Assembly: GCF_002292295.1 (NCBI RefSeq)
Contig: NZ_DBBS01000008.1
Location: 1 to 64,000 of the forward strand
DNA: 64,000 bases
Direction: 5' to 3'
From: Sphingomonas sp. UBA978
Lineage (GTDB): Bacteria; Pseudomonadota; Alphaproteobacteria; Sphingomonadales; Sphingomonadaceae
The notes below the pieces were generated by a model, which was given only the letters and a program-made list of their open reading frames with translations, was not told the DNA's origin and searched no databases. The translations under genes were made by a program, and so were the position numbers. The stretch's first letter is position 1. Each line of letters opens with the position of its first letter. This document shows positions 34,352 through 44,557 of the stretch, piece after piece.

Positions 34352-34837
34352 GTGGAACAGCGACCGAATTACATCACGCCGGCGGGCTATGCGACGCTGC
34401 GCGCGGAATACGAACAACTGTTCGGCACCGAGCGGCCGGCACTGGTCGAGACGATCGCCTGGGCGGCGGGCAACGGCGACCGGTCCGAGAACGGCGACTA
34501 CATCTACGGCCGCAAGCGGCTGCGCGAGATCGACCGGCGGCTCGGCTGGCTGTCGAAGCGGATGAAGGCGGCGAAGGTGGTCGATCCGGCGCAGGCGCAG
34601 GATCGGACGCGGATATGGTTCGGCGCGACGGTGACGATCGCGGATGAGGACGATGTCGAGCGCGTGCTGACGCTGGTCGGCGACGACGAGGCGGAGGCCG
34701 GTGCGGGACGGATCGGGTGGAACGCGCCGATCGCGCGGGCGCTGCGCGGTGCGACGGTGGGCGACCTGCGCCGCGTCACGCTGCCCGCGGGCGAGAAGGA
34801 ATATGAGGTGATCGCGGTCATCTATCCGGCCGGGTGA
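34352..34837 (+). CDS. greB: Transcription elongation factor GreB
   Basis: 161 residues. The N-terminal coiled coil has NYITPAGYATLRAEYEQL and the acidic tip GDRSENGDYIYG, which enters the RNA polymerase secondary channel. The C-terminal FKBP-like domain ends GEKEYEVIAVIY. It stimulates cleavage of backtracked transcripts. The start is GTG, three bases after the transglycosylase stop. GreB rather than GreA is favoured by the YIYGRKRLREIDRR stretch. Confidence 0.9.
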   Translation: MEQRPNYITPAGYATLRAEYEQLFGTERPALVETIAWAAGNGDRSENGDYIYGRKRLREIDRRLGWLSKRMKAAKVVDPAQAQDRTRIWFGATVTIADEDDVERVLTLVGDDEAEAGAGRIGWNAPIARALRGATVGDLRRVTLPAGEKEYEVIAVIYPAG

Positions 34838-34910
34838 CGATCACGCGAAGTGACGCCAGGACCGTGCTTAGCGGTTGACCGTCGGCGATCCGGCCGCGAG
34901 GTTCGCGCGC

Positions 34911-35687
34911 ATGGAAGACACTCTGCGCAACATCGCCCTCCTCATCGACGCCGACAATGCGTCTTGGCACGCGATCGATCCCGTCCTGACCGTGCTCGCC
35001 GAGCTCGGCACCGTCAACATCCGCCGCGTCTACGGCAATTGGTCGAAGCCCGCGCTGAAGGGCTGGCGCGACATGACGGTCAAGCACGGCATCGAGCCGC
35101 AGCAGCAGTTCGACCTGACCAAGGGCAAGAACGCCACGGACATGAAAATGACGATCGACGCGATGGACCTGCTGTTCCGCGGGCGGATCGGCGGGTTCGG
35201 GATCATGTCGTCGGACAGCGACTTCATGCCGCTGGCAATGCGCATCCGGCAGGACGGCATCCCGGTCTATGGCTTCGGCAATGCCAAGACGCCCGAGGCG
35301 TTCAAACAGGCGTGCACGCGCTTCATCGACGTCGGCGCGCTGGTGAGCGAGGCGAAGGCGGAGGCGGTAGCGCCGGTGGCCGCCAAGCCGGCCAGCGTCG
35401 ACGTGCCGATCGGCGACTCGCTGCCGCCGTCGATCGCGAGTGCCCCCAAGACGAAAAAACCGATTGATCCCGAGCTGATCGCGCTGCTCATCGATGCCTA
35501 TCAATCGGTGAAGCGCGACGAAAAGGGCTATGTCAGCCTGTCGGCGATGGGGCAGCTGGCGGGCAACCGGTCAAGCTTCGATACGCGCAACTACGGCTAT
35601 CAGCGCCTGTCGGACCTGATCCTGGCGGTGCCAAACTTCCAGTCCGAACGCCGCGAGAGCGGAGTTTTCGTCAAGCGCGTGCGCTAG
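34911..35687 (+). CDS. NYN-domain putative RNase with C-terminal OST-HTH/LOTUS domain
   Basis: 258 residues. The N-terminal NYN/PIN-like domain (about 5-145) has NIALLIDADNAS, KNATDMKMTIDAMDLL and IMSSDSDFMPLAMRIR, whose aspartates form the metal site. After an Ala/Pro linker, residues 185-255 match the LOTUS fold (GYVSLSAMGQLAG, YGYQRLSDLI). This is the LabA/MARF1-like arrangement; such proteins are thought to cut or bind RNA. The ATG at 34911 is better than the TTG at 34875. The target is unknown. Confidence 0.85.
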   Translation: MEDTLRNIALLIDADNASWHAIDPVLTVLAELGTVNIRRVYGNWSKPALKGWRDMTVKHGIEPQQQFDLTKGKNATDMKMTIDAMDLLFRGRIGGFGIMSSDSDFMPLAMRIRQDGIPVYGFGNAKTPEAFKQACTRFIDVGALVSEAKAEAVAPVAAKPASVDVPIGDSLPPSIASAPKTKKPIDPELIALLIDAYQSVKRDEKGYVSLSAMGQLAGNRSSFDTRNYGYQRLSDLILAVPNFQSERRESGVFVKRVR

Positions 35688-35713
35688 ATGGGGAGACGTG
35701 ATAGGGTGACGGG

Positions 35714-36286
35714 ATGAACTACCACGCGCCTGTGGAGCTGGGGCCGCAGCCCGTCCGGCTGAAGGTGAAAGACGTCGTCCTGCTCGACGGCGGGGGCGCG
35801 TTCAGGGATTATGGCCGGATCGAGCTGATCGAGGGGGAGCTGCTTTACATGAATGCGCAGTTCCGTCCTCATATGTTTGCCAAGGACGAACTCGCCTATC
35901 GGATCCGTCAGGCGCTGGAAGCGAACGGGGTCGACCTGTTCGTCGGTACCGAAGCGTCGGTCCATCTGTCTGACCATGATCTGCCGCAGCCCGATATCAT
36001 CCTGACGTCGGAGGCACGTGGTGACGGCCCGGTTCCCGGCGACAGCGTTCGCCTGCTGGTCGAGGTGGCGGATACGACGCTCGATCACGATCTGGGACGA
36101 AAGGCAACGATGTACGCATCGGCGCGAGTGGCGGAATATTGGGTGGTCGACCTCAATGGTCGCGTGATCCACCAGCTCGCGAACCCCGAAGGCGTGCAGT
36201 TCAGCCGACACGACGAAGTCCCCTTCGGCCAGCCCATCGTCGCGATCACGATTCCCGGACTGACCGTTGCGACTAACCGGCTGTAG
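35714..36286 (+). CDS. Uma2-family (DUF820) putative PD-(D/E)xK endonuclease
   Basis: 190 residues. The nuclease-like core shows RIELIEGELLYMN, LPQPDIILT, LLVEVADTTLDHDLGRKATMYA and VAEYWVVDL, the conserved order of the Uma2 family. The family is abundant in cyanobacteria and scattered elsewhere, and its biological role is not established. It has its own ribosome site (GTGACGGG region) 26 bases after the NYN gene and is convergent with the histidine kinase gene. Confidence 0.82.
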   Translation: MNYHAPVELGPQPVRLKVKDVVLLDGGGAFRDYGRIELIEGELLYMNAQFRPHMFAKDELAYRIRQALEANGVDLFVGTEASVHLSDHDLPQPDIILTSEARGDGPVPGDSVRLLVEVADTTLDHDLGRKATMYASARVAEYWVVDLNGRVIHQLANPEGVQFSRHDEVPFGQPIVAITIPGLTVATNRL

Positions 36287-37489
36287 TCACCCCGTCCTCG
36301 GATCGGGCGTCACCAGCCGCGCACGGGTGCCGGGGCCGGCATCCTCATAGGCCAGTTCGCCGCGCAACTGGCGCGCAAGGCTGGCGATCATGCGCATGCC
36401 GAGGCTCTGCCGCGAGGCCGATTTGAGGTCGAAGCCGGCGGGCAGCCCATGGCCATGGTCGCTGACTGTGAGATGCAGTTCGCCCGCCCGATTGGTGATC
36501 GCGACGATAATCTCGCCCCCCTCGTCATAGGCGTATTTGATTGCGTTGGTGACCAGTTCGGTGACCAGCAGGCCGATCGGGATCGCCGAATCGGCGCTGA
36601 TCTGGACGCGTGCAATATCGCAGTGGATGGCGTGGAGCGGCGCCTGTTCGCGCAACTGCTCGACGATACCGCCGATCAGATCGTCGAGCGCGACGATGCC
36701 GACCTGCTCGCCGCGCCACAGGCGGTCGTGCGCCTGCGCGATCGCGGTGATCCGCGCCTGCGCATCGCCGAGCAGGCGGGTGATGCGTTCATCGGGATCG
36801 GCCTGCATCTGCAGGTTGAGCAGGCCCGATACCATCGCCAGACTGTTCTTGACGCGGTGGCTCGCCTCGCGAGTCAGCAGCTCCTGATGCTCCAGCGCGT
36901 GGTTGAGGCGGCGCTCGGCCTCCTGCCGCTCGATCGCGACGCCGATCAGATTGGCGAAGCCCTGCATGAAGGCGAGGTCGGATGCCTCGAACTTGCCCTC
37001 GTCCGGGCTGTCGACCTCGAGCACGCCGAACCGTCGGCCGCCGGCCTCGACCAGGACGTTGATCGCCCGGCGGATGTTGTGATCCGCCATGAAGCCGGGC
37101 GTGCGGAACCGGGTTTCGTTTTCGAGGTGGTTGGAGATCACCGCCTCGCCGGTGTGATAGGCATAGCCCGCCGGCGAACCGAGATCGGCACGCATCTCGG
37201 TCCCGCCGACGACGCCCGCGCGCCAGCCGACGCCGTTGCGCACGAGCAGCACGTTGTCGTCGGTGCAATGTTCGAGGAACTTGCAATAGCGCGAGCGCAT
37301 CCCCTCGGCGCACAGCTCCACCGCGCGTTGCAGCATCGGCTGCAGGTCGCGCGCGCGTAGCGCCTCGATCCCGAACCGGGCGAGGACCGATTGCTGTTGC
37401 AGCCGATATTGCAACTCACCGGCACCGGGAGGCTCATCCCCGCCGGGCGATCGTTCGACCACTGCCAACCCCGCTTCTTCCCCTTGCAT
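36287..37489 (-). CDS. GAF-domain sensor histidine kinase of the HisKA_2 family
   Basis: About 400 residues, soluble. A GAF domain (about 40-190) is followed by the HisKA_2 box REASHRVKNSLAMVSGLLNLQ with His211, and an ATPase domain with LVTELVTNAIKYA and SDHGHGLPAGFD. HisKA_2/HWE kinases in sphingomonads include those that feed PhyR in the general stress response, so this is a candidate for that group by family only. ATG at 37489 is used; a GTG at 37519 is possible, and neither has a strong ribosome site. Confidence 0.82.
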   Translation of the reverse strand: MQGEEAGLAVVERSPGGDEPPGAGELQYRLQQQSVLARFGIEALRARDLQPMLQRAVELCAEGMRSRYCKFLEHCTDDNVLLVRNGVGWRAGVVGGTEMRADLGSPAGYAYHTGEAVISNHLENETRFRTPGFMADHNIRRAINVLVEAGGRRFGVLEVDSPDEGKFEASDLAFMQGFANLIGVAIERQEAERRLNHALEHQELLTREASHRVKNSLAMVSGLLNLQMQADPDERITRLLGDAQARITAIAQAHDRLWRGEQVGIVALDDLIGGIVEQLREQAPLHAIHCDIARVQISADSAIPIGLLVTELVTNAIKYAYDEGGEIIVAITNRAGELHLTVSDHGHGLPAGFDLKSASRQSLGMRMIASLARQLRGELAYEDAGPGTRARLVTPDPRTG

Positions 37490-37699
37490 GCGGGTCCGCG
37501 CCCGCCTGTAACCTGACACGCACGTAGAACGGATCCAAAGGTTTTCAACCGGAAACGGGACGGTCCGCCCGTTCTCACAGGTTCGGCACCAGATCCCGCA
37601 TGATTTACGACCGTTTCGGATATGCTTTCATCCCGACGCCGTCCGATTGCGGGCAGTGTCGATCCTGCACGTAGCCTGACGTGCCGGTTCGGGGGAACG

Positions 37700-38605
37700 A
37701 TGAAACTAAAGATCGAAGATGTCGTCATCTGCCTTGCACTGCTGCTCGGCTTTTCCACATCTCTGCTGATGGCGATCGCCAACGAATCCTGGGGGACGCA
37801 TTTTCCATCCAGCCTGATCGCCTTCTTTGCCGCGGTATCGGTCGCGGCGCTGATCTACCGCTTCCTCGGCGGATCGGAGGGATCGGAATTCAAGATGGGG
37901 GTGCTGAAGGTGACCGGTTCCGCCGCAATCCTGTTCGGCGCGACGTGGTTTCTCGGCGACCGCATCCGAAGCGAGACGCTGATGTATCAGACCGACATCG
38001 GTTACCGGACGGTGTTGGCGGAAAAGGCGAAGGCGGTGGCGGACCTGACCACGCTCAACGCCGATCTGACGTCGAAAATCCAGCATCTGGAAACCCGCGT
38101 CGCCGACCTCAGCGGCGTGCGCAGCGGCTATACGATCGAACAGATCCGCCGGATGAAGGCCGATGACACCTTCGTATCCACCATCCGCCGGATGTTCGTG
38201 AACGAGGACGATCCGTTTCGCCAGACCCTGCGCGAGATGCCGGCGCTCGTAACGCTCAACGATGCGATGACCGATACGAACGTCTATCGCATCTGCGTCG
38301 ACACGCAGCTGGCGCTGTTCAAGGATTTGGAAACGCAGAAGGACCGAATCCGCATGCGCCGCAACGGCGGTGACGGCGATACGCATGCGGTGGATATCAT
38401 CCGCGGCGGTACGATCGCATCCGATGCGACCGTGTGTTCGAAGACGATGCCGCGCAGCTTCGATATCCAGATCACCTGCGCCGACGCGGCCAAGCTGTTT
38501 CCGGATCGCATTCAGCGCTGCGCGGGGCTGAAGCCGGTATACCAACCGGGGATCACGTCGATCCGCGGCGAGAGGGTCACGCTTGGTGCCCTTCCGCCAC
38601 GGTAA
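37700..38605 (+). CDS. Membrane-anchored coiled-coil protein of unknown function
   Basis: 301 residues. Three hydrophobic segments lie near 8-26, 38-54 and 70-86. A heptad-rich stretch (about 98-142: VLAEKAKAVADLTTLNADL and following) reads as a coiled coil. The rest is a soluble domain of about 150 residues with three or four cysteines (YRICVDT, VCSKTM, ITCADA, QRCAGL) that could form disulfides. The start has GGGGG six bases upstream. It is less GC-extreme than its neighbours. I recognise no family; it may be a lineage-specific gene. It ends three bases from the convergent ettA. Confidence 0.7.
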   Translation: MKLKIEDVVICLALLLGFSTSLLMAIANESWGTHFPSSLIAFFAAVSVAALIYRFLGGSEGSEFKMGVLKVTGSAAILFGATWFLGDRIRSETLMYQTDIGYRTVLAEKAKAVADLTTLNADLTSKIQHLETRVADLSGVRSGYTIEQIRRMKADDTFVSTIRRMFVNEDDPFRQTLREMPALVTLNDAMTDTNVYRICVDTQLALFKDLETQKDRIRMRRNGGDGDTHAVDIIRGGTIASDATVCSKTMPRSFDIQITCADAAKLFPDRIQRCAGLKPVYQPGITSIRGERVTLGALPPR

Positions 38606-38608
38606 AGA

Positions 38609-40288
<1,680 letters not shown>

Positions 40289-40439
40289 GGTCGGCACGCG
40301 CTCCTGATCGATACGGACGGGAAAATCTGTCCGCGCATGTAGCGAGCGCGAGGGCCGGGTGCAAATGCCCGGCGCTTGTGCCGGACGCCGCCATCGCTCA
40401 CACCGTCGCGATCAGAACATGTCCAAGGGGATTGACCGA

Positions 40440-41837
40440 ATGACCCGCCTCGCGCTCGCGCTCCTCGCCCTCGCCTCCTCGACCGCGCTGTCGGCGCAGC
40501 GCACCGCCCCGCCCGCCCCCGCTCCGGTCGACCCGAAGGTCGCGGCGCTGCGCGACGCCGCGCTGAAGGACGACGTCGCCTATGACATCGTCGAGGGGCT
40601 GACGACGGAGATCGGACAGCGCCTGGCGGCCACCGAGGCGGAGGCGCGGGCGCGGACATGGAGCGTCGGCAAACTGAAGGCGCTGGGGTTCAGGAACGTC
40701 CATGTCGAAACCTATCAGATGCCGGTGTGGCTGCGCGGCGAGGAGACCGCGGAGGTCGTCGCGCCCTTCCCTCAGAAGCTGAAGCTGGTCGCGCTGGGCA
40801 ATTCGGGCGCGACGCCGGCCACCGGCCTGACTGCGCCGGTGGCGGTGTTCAAGACCTATGGCGATCTCGCCAACGCGCCGGCCGAGAGCGTACGCGGCAA
40901 AATCGTCTATATCGGCCATGCGATGCAGCCCACGCAGGACGGGTCGAGCTATGGTGCCTACGGCCCCGCCCGCTTCGTCGGCCCGGCGCTGGCGGCGAAG
41001 CTGGGCGCGGCCGCGGTGGTCATCAAGTCAATTGGCACCGACCACCACCGCAACCCGCACACCGGCGGCACCAACTTTCCCGCGGGCGTCGCACCGATCC
41101 CCGCCGCGGCGCTGTCCGTTCCCGACGCGGAACTGCTCGAACGCATGGCCGGGCGCGGCAAGCCGATCACGCTGAAGCTGGTGCTGACCCCGCGTTTCGC
41201 CGGCACCGGCACGTCGGGCAACGTCATCGCCGAAGTGCCCGGCAGCGACCCCAAGGCGGGGATCGTGCTGGTCGGCGGGCATCTCGACAGCTGGGATCTC
41301 GGCACCGGCGCGATCGACGATGCATCCGGCGTGGCGATCACCGCCGCTGCGGCGAAGCGCATCCTCGACGGACCCAAGCCGCGGCGGACGATCCGCGTCG
41401 TCTGGTTCGGCGCAGAGGAACCGGGCGGCTATGGCGGCAAGGATTATGCCCGCGTCCATGGCGGCGAACGCCATGCCACCGCCGGCGAGAGCGATTTCGG
41501 CGCCGATCGCATCTGGCGGTTCGAGGTCAACCTGCCCGACGGCGCCAGGGCGATCGCGGACCGGTTGCAGAGCGCCCTCGCCCCGCTCGGTATCGCGCGC
41601 GGCGCGGGCATCGGCGGCGACGGCACCGACGTCGGCCCGACGCTGGCGTTGGGCGTGGCGGCGATCGACCTCAACCAGGACGGTACCCGCTATTTCGATA
41701 CGCACCACACGCCGGACGACACGCTCGACCGGATCGACCCCGAACAATTGCGCCAGAACGTCGCGGCATGGACGACGATGCTCGCGGTCGTTGCCAATGC
41801 GCCGGAGGATATCGGCTCCGTCACACCGCGTCGTTGA
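40440..41837 (+). CDS. Secreted M28-family aminopeptidase with PA-domain insertion
   Basis: 465 residues with a Sec signal peptide (MTRLALALLALASSTALSAQ). A PA-like domain (about 140-250) precedes the M28 zinc peptidase. Metal ligands fall in GGHLDSWDLGTGAIDDASGV, the catalytic GAEEPGGYGG and the C-terminal HHTPDDTLDRI. It hydrolyses peptides from the N-terminus in the periplasm or outside. The ATG at 40440 has AAGGGG nine bases upstream; an ATG at 40419 would spoil the signal peptide. Confidence 0.9.
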   Translation: MTRLALALLALASSTALSAQRTAPPAPAPVDPKVAALRDAALKDDVAYDIVEGLTTEIGQRLAATEAEARARTWSVGKLKALGFRNVHVETYQMPVWLRGEETAEVVAPFPQKLKLVALGNSGATPATGLTAPVAVFKTYGDLANAPAESVRGKIVYIGHAMQPTQDGSSYGAYGPARFVGPALAAKLGAAAVVIKSIGTDHHRNPHTGGTNFPAGVAPIPAAALSVPDAELLERMAGRGKPITLKLVLTPRFAGTGTSGNVIAEVPGSDPKAGIVLVGGHLDSWDLGTGAIDDASGVAITAAAAKRILDGPKPRRTIRVVWFGAEEPGGYGGKDYARVHGGERHATAGESDFGADRIWRFEVNLPDGARAIADRLQSALAPLGIARGAGIGGDGTDVGPTLALGVAAIDLNQDGTRYFDTHHTPDDTLDRIDPEQLRQNVAAWTTMLAVVANAPEDIGSVTPRR

Positions 41838-41882
41838 GGGCCTCAAGGATGGCCGCAGATGACCCCCGGATGAATTTGGTGA

Positions 41883-41910
41883 TTGACCGGGGGGAGTCGT
41901 GCGGTATTTG
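41883..41910 (+). promoter_or_regulatory. Putative housekeeping promoter of the small lipoprotein gene
   Basis: TTGACC (41883-41888) and TATTTG (41905-41910) are separated by 16 bases. This would place a start near 41917 and leave a leader of about 54 bases before the ATG at 41971. The -35 is good, the -10 moderate. Confidence 0.45.
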
Positions 41911-41970
41911 GGCTGTCTCGCGACGGCGATCGGGCCGGCCGCGATTTTTGCTTTGCTTGGGAGCATTCGA

Positions 41971-42234
41971 ATGAAGAAGATCGCTTTCGTTCTCGCTGCC
42001 GCCGGCCTGATGTCCGTCGCTGCCTGCTCGAAGTCGCCTGAAGCCGCTGCCGTCGAGAACAACGCGGACCTGCTGGCGGACAACCTCGAAGCGCAGGCCG
42101 ATAACATCGACGCGCTGGCCGACAACACCTCGAACGCGACGGCCGAAGCCGTGCTCGAGAACAAGGCCGACAACATCAACGCGGCTGCGGACAACGTCCG
42201 TGACGCGGCTGAGGAAAAGGCCGACAACCTGTAA
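41971..42234 (+). CDS. Small repetitive lipoprotein
   Basis: 87 residues. The signal sequence ends in VAAC (Cys19), so it should be lipidated. The mature part is low-complexity and acidic, built of a recurring ADN[LI] unit spaced by about 7-11 residues (ADLLADNLEAQADNIDALADN, then KADNINAAADNVRDAAEEKADN). It would form one long amphipathic helix, recalling Lpp-like envelope lipoproteins, although no peptidoglycan-linking terminal lysine is present. It has its own promoter and a strong terminator, so it is probably highly expressed. Confidence 0.8.
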   Translation: MKKIAFVLAAAGLMSVAACSKSPEAAAVENNADLLADNLEAQADNIDALADNTSNATAEAVLENKADNINAAADNVRDAAEEKADNL

Positions 42235-42241
42235 TCGCGCT

Positions 42242-42262
42242 GCGCCGGGCCTCGCCCGGCGC
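42242..42262 (+). terminator. First hairpin after the small lipoprotein gene
   Basis: GCGCCGGGC and GCCCGGCGC, perfect 9-bp arms with a CTC loop, begin seven bases after the stop. No T-run follows. It probably stabilises the 3' end upstream of the true terminator. Confidence 0.5.
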
Positions 42263-42290
42263 GCCGATCATGCTGTCGCACGTTCCGGAA

Positions 42291-42324
42291 AGGGGCGCTT
42301 CCCACGCGGGAGGCGCCCCTTTTT
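42291..42324 (+). terminator. Intrinsic terminator of the small lipoprotein gene
   Basis: AGGGGCGC(T)TCCC and GGGA(G)GCGCCCCT form a 12-bp stem with an ACGC loop, followed directly by TTTTT. Confidence 0.85.
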
Positions 42325-42390
42325 ACGTTCCGGCGCCCAACCGGTGGCTTTTTCTTTGGCGACGGGTGCGCTAGCGAACGCGGCACGGTG

Positions 42391-42466
42391 GGGCCTGTAG
42401 CTCAATGGTTAGAGCTGGCCGCTCATAACGGCTAGGTTGCGGGTTCGAGTCCTGCCGGGCCCACCA
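42391..42466 (+). tRNA. tRNA-Ile2 (anticodon CAT, lysidine-dependent)
   Basis: A 76-nt cloverleaf with acceptor GGGCCTG/CGGGCCC, a D arm GCTC...GAGC, anticodon loop CTCATAA, T loop TTCGAGT and an encoded CCA. The CAT anticodon alone cannot separate elongator Met from Ile2. The GGCC-type acceptor and AGCTCAATGGTTAGAGC D arm resemble bacterial Ile2 (AUA-reading after lysidine modification) more than Met. Automatic tools may label it tRNA-Met. Confidence 0.85.
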
Positions 42467-42622
42467 GTCCTTGCCCGCCCCACGCACGGAAAGCGGCACC
42501 GCCACACCGGATCGGTGCATTGCACGGCTTGCCAGACCGCCCATCGCGATCTACTGCCCTCCCGTCCGCGGTTCTTCGCCGATGCGCGCTTCGCGTATCC
42601 GCACCGACCACCGCGGACTCGT

Positions 42623-42699
<77 letters not shown>

Positions 42700-42767
42700 C
42701 AGTATCGAACAGATCGTAGCGCATTGCGCCGCGCCGTCGCTTGCCAGCGGCGGGCGGATCGGCGAGC

Positions 42768-42788
42768 ATCTCCCTCAATAGGGGAGAT
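42768..42788 (+). promoter_or_regulatory. Hairpin covering the ribosome binding site of the amidohydrolase gene
   Basis: ATCTCCC (42768-42774) pairs with GGGAGAT (42782-42788), which contains the GGGGAG Shine-Dalgarno sequence for the ATG at 42792. When formed, it would block initiation. Confidence 0.5.
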
Positions 42789-42791
42789 ACC

Positions 42792-44117
42792 ATGTTCACG
42801 ACATTTCTGGCGACACTGGCGGCAACGACGGCCGTGTCCGCGCCCATGCCGGCCGCGCCGCAGGATCGGGTGACCGGCACCACGTACATTCAGGCGGGGA
42901 CGTTGCTGGACCGGCCGGGTCAGGCGCCGCGCGGGGCCAGCACCGTCATCGTCCGTGACGGCAAGGTCGCCGAGATCCGCGACGGCTTCGTCGCGCCCGA
43001 GGCTGGCGCCACGCTGGTCGATCTGCGCGATGCGTTCGTGCTGCCGGGCATGGTCGACATGCACGTGCATCTGTGGGGCATCGGCGGCGATCCGATGCGC
43101 GCGCGGCTGGAGGCGATGACGCGCGACCGGTTCGACGACGAGATGACCGCCGTCGCGAACGCCCGCACGACCCTGGCGGCGGGCTTCACCTCGGTCCGCG
43201 ACCTCGGTGGCGATCCGCGCGGCATCCGCGCGCTCCGCGACGCGATCGAGGCGGGGACCGTCGAGGGGCCGACGATTACCAATGCCGGCGAGATGCTGTC
43301 GGTGACCGGCGGTCATGGCGATGGCGGCAACGGACTGGCGGAGGAGTTCGCGGGCCTCGCCCATGCGCGACAGGTCAATATCTGCGACGGCCCCGACGAT
43401 TGCCGCCGTGCGGTCCGGGCGCAGGTGGCGCTCGGCGCGCGCGTCATCAAATTCGCGGCGACCGGCGGGGTGCTGTCCAACGTCAGCGGCGGTCTTGGCC
43501 GGGCGATGACGCCGGAGGAGATGCGCGCGATCGTCGAAACCGCGCATACGCTCGGCCGCAAGGTCGCGGCACACAGCCATGCGGCGGAGGGAACCAGGGC
43601 TGCGCTGGAAGCCGGGGTCGACTCGATTGAACACGGCACCTTCCTCGACGACGCAACGATCCGCCTGTTCAAGGCCAGGGGCGCCTATCTGGTGCCGACC
43701 GAAATCGCGCCGGTCGCCGCCCTCGCGCAAGCGCGCGGCGGGGCGCTGCCGCCCGCAACGATCGCCAAGGCGGAAGCGGCGGCGGCAGCGATGGCGGCCA
43801 GCCACGCGCGCGCCTATGCCGCGGGGGTGAAGGTCGCCTTCGGCACCGATACGGGTGTGTCGAAGCACGGCGACAATGCGACCGAATTCGCGCTGCTCGT
43901 GAAGAACGGACTGACGCCGGCGCAGGCGATTGCCGCCGCGACGGTGGCGGCGGCCGATCTGCTCGGGCGCGACGACATCGGCATGCTCGCACCGGGTAAG
44001 ACGGCGGACATCATCGCGGTGACGGGGTCGCCGCTACAGGATGTGACACAGCTGGAGCGGGTCCGCTTCGTCATGCATCGCGGCAAGGTGGTGACGACGG
44101 CGGCGGCGGTGCAATAG
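42792..44117 (+). CDS. Secreted amidohydrolase-family protein (imidazolonepropionase/prolidase-like)
   Basis: 441 residues with a short signal peptide (about 1-20, TTAVSAPMPA). Metal-site motifs of the amidohydrolase superfamily follow: VDMHVHLWG, VIKFAATGG (the Lys position), AAHSHAAEG, SIEHGTFLDD and AFGTDTGV, with a C-terminal ADIIAVTGSPLQD. Close family members are Xaa-Pro dipeptidase-like or Sgx-type hydrolases; the substrate is uncertain. The gene starts 93 bases after tRNA-Pro behind a hairpin that covers its ribosome site. Confidence 0.85.
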   Translation: MFTTFLATLAATTAVSAPMPAAPQDRVTGTTYIQAGTLLDRPGQAPRGASTVIVRDGKVAEIRDGFVAPEAGATLVDLRDAFVLPGMVDMHVHLWGIGGDPMRARLEAMTRDRFDDEMTAVANARTTLAAGFTSVRDLGGDPRGIRALRDAIEAGTVEGPTITNAGEMLSVTGGHGDGGNGLAEEFAGLAHARQVNICDGPDDCRRAVRAQVALGARVIKFAATGGVLSNVSGGLGRAMTPEEMRAIVETAHTLGRKVAAHSHAAEGTRAALEAGVDSIEHGTFLDDATIRLFKARGAYLVPTEIAPVAALAQARGGALPPATIAKAEAAAAAMAASHARAYAAGVKVAFGTDTGVSKHGDNATEFALLVKNGLTPAQAIAAATVAAADLLGRDDIGMLAPGKTADIIAVTGSPLQDVTQLERVRFVMHRGKVVTTAAAVQ

Positions 44118-44240
44118 CCACACGCCATGGTGTCCGCCGTCTGGCGCGTACCGGCGTTGCCAGCAGCCTTTCATGTCGGCGAGGGCCGTTCCCCGTATTG
44201 CGCCGCAGGATCGCTGTCGTGTAGCCGATCCTGAATCAAC

Positions 44241-44267
44241 AAGGGGAGCCGAAGCTCCCCTTGTCTT
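44241..44267 (+). terminator. Intrinsic terminator downstream of the amidohydrolase gene
   Basis: AAGGGGAGC and GCTCCCCTT (9 bp) close a CGAA loop and are followed by GTCTTT on the plus strand. Its position between convergent genes would also stop readthrough from the minus-strand small gene. Confidence 0.7.
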
Positions 44268-44323
44268 TACATATTCCGGTGTCCGGCGAGCGTCTTGGGA
44301 ACTCCGCCGGGCGCCGGCAATAC

Positions 44324-44557
44324 TCAGTTGCTGTCGCTGTCGTCGGCAACGATCACGATGCCAGCAACGACCGCAGCCGCCGCGACCAGCGCGATGATGA
44401 GACCGCCGCCGGCGAGCTCGTTGCTCTTCTTCGACACCGAACCGGTACGAACCGACTTGGCCACCGACAGGCTCGCTGCGGGGTTCGCAGGAGCAGCCGC
44501 GGCGGGCGCCACGGCGAGAGCGGCTGCAGCAACAGCCATCAGATACTTGGCAACCAT
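44324..44557 (-). CDS. Small exported membrane protein of unknown function
   Basis: 77 residues. A signal peptide (MVAKYLMAVAAAALAVAPAA) is followed by a short soluble part (about 25-48), a membrane segment (about 51-71, LIIALVAAAAVVAGIVIV) and the acidic end DDSDSN. A strong GAGGGGGG ribosome site lies just before the ATG. From memory, small proteins of this layout are common in sphingomonads, but no function is known to me. The 261-bp gap upstream (44558-44818) holds no gene. Confidence 0.7.
   Translation of the reverse strand: MVAKYLMAVAAAALAVAPAAAAPANPAASLSVAKSVRTGSVSKKSNELAGGGLIIALVAAAAVVAGIVIVADDSDSN

Noticed and set aside
42391..42466. Elongator tRNA-Met
   Set aside because: The CAT anticodon fits, but the acceptor and D arm resemble Ile2; Met not fully excluded.
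44141..44237. Short plus-strand frames after the amidohydrolase gene
   Set aside because: No ribosome site, atypical composition, and they run into the terminator.
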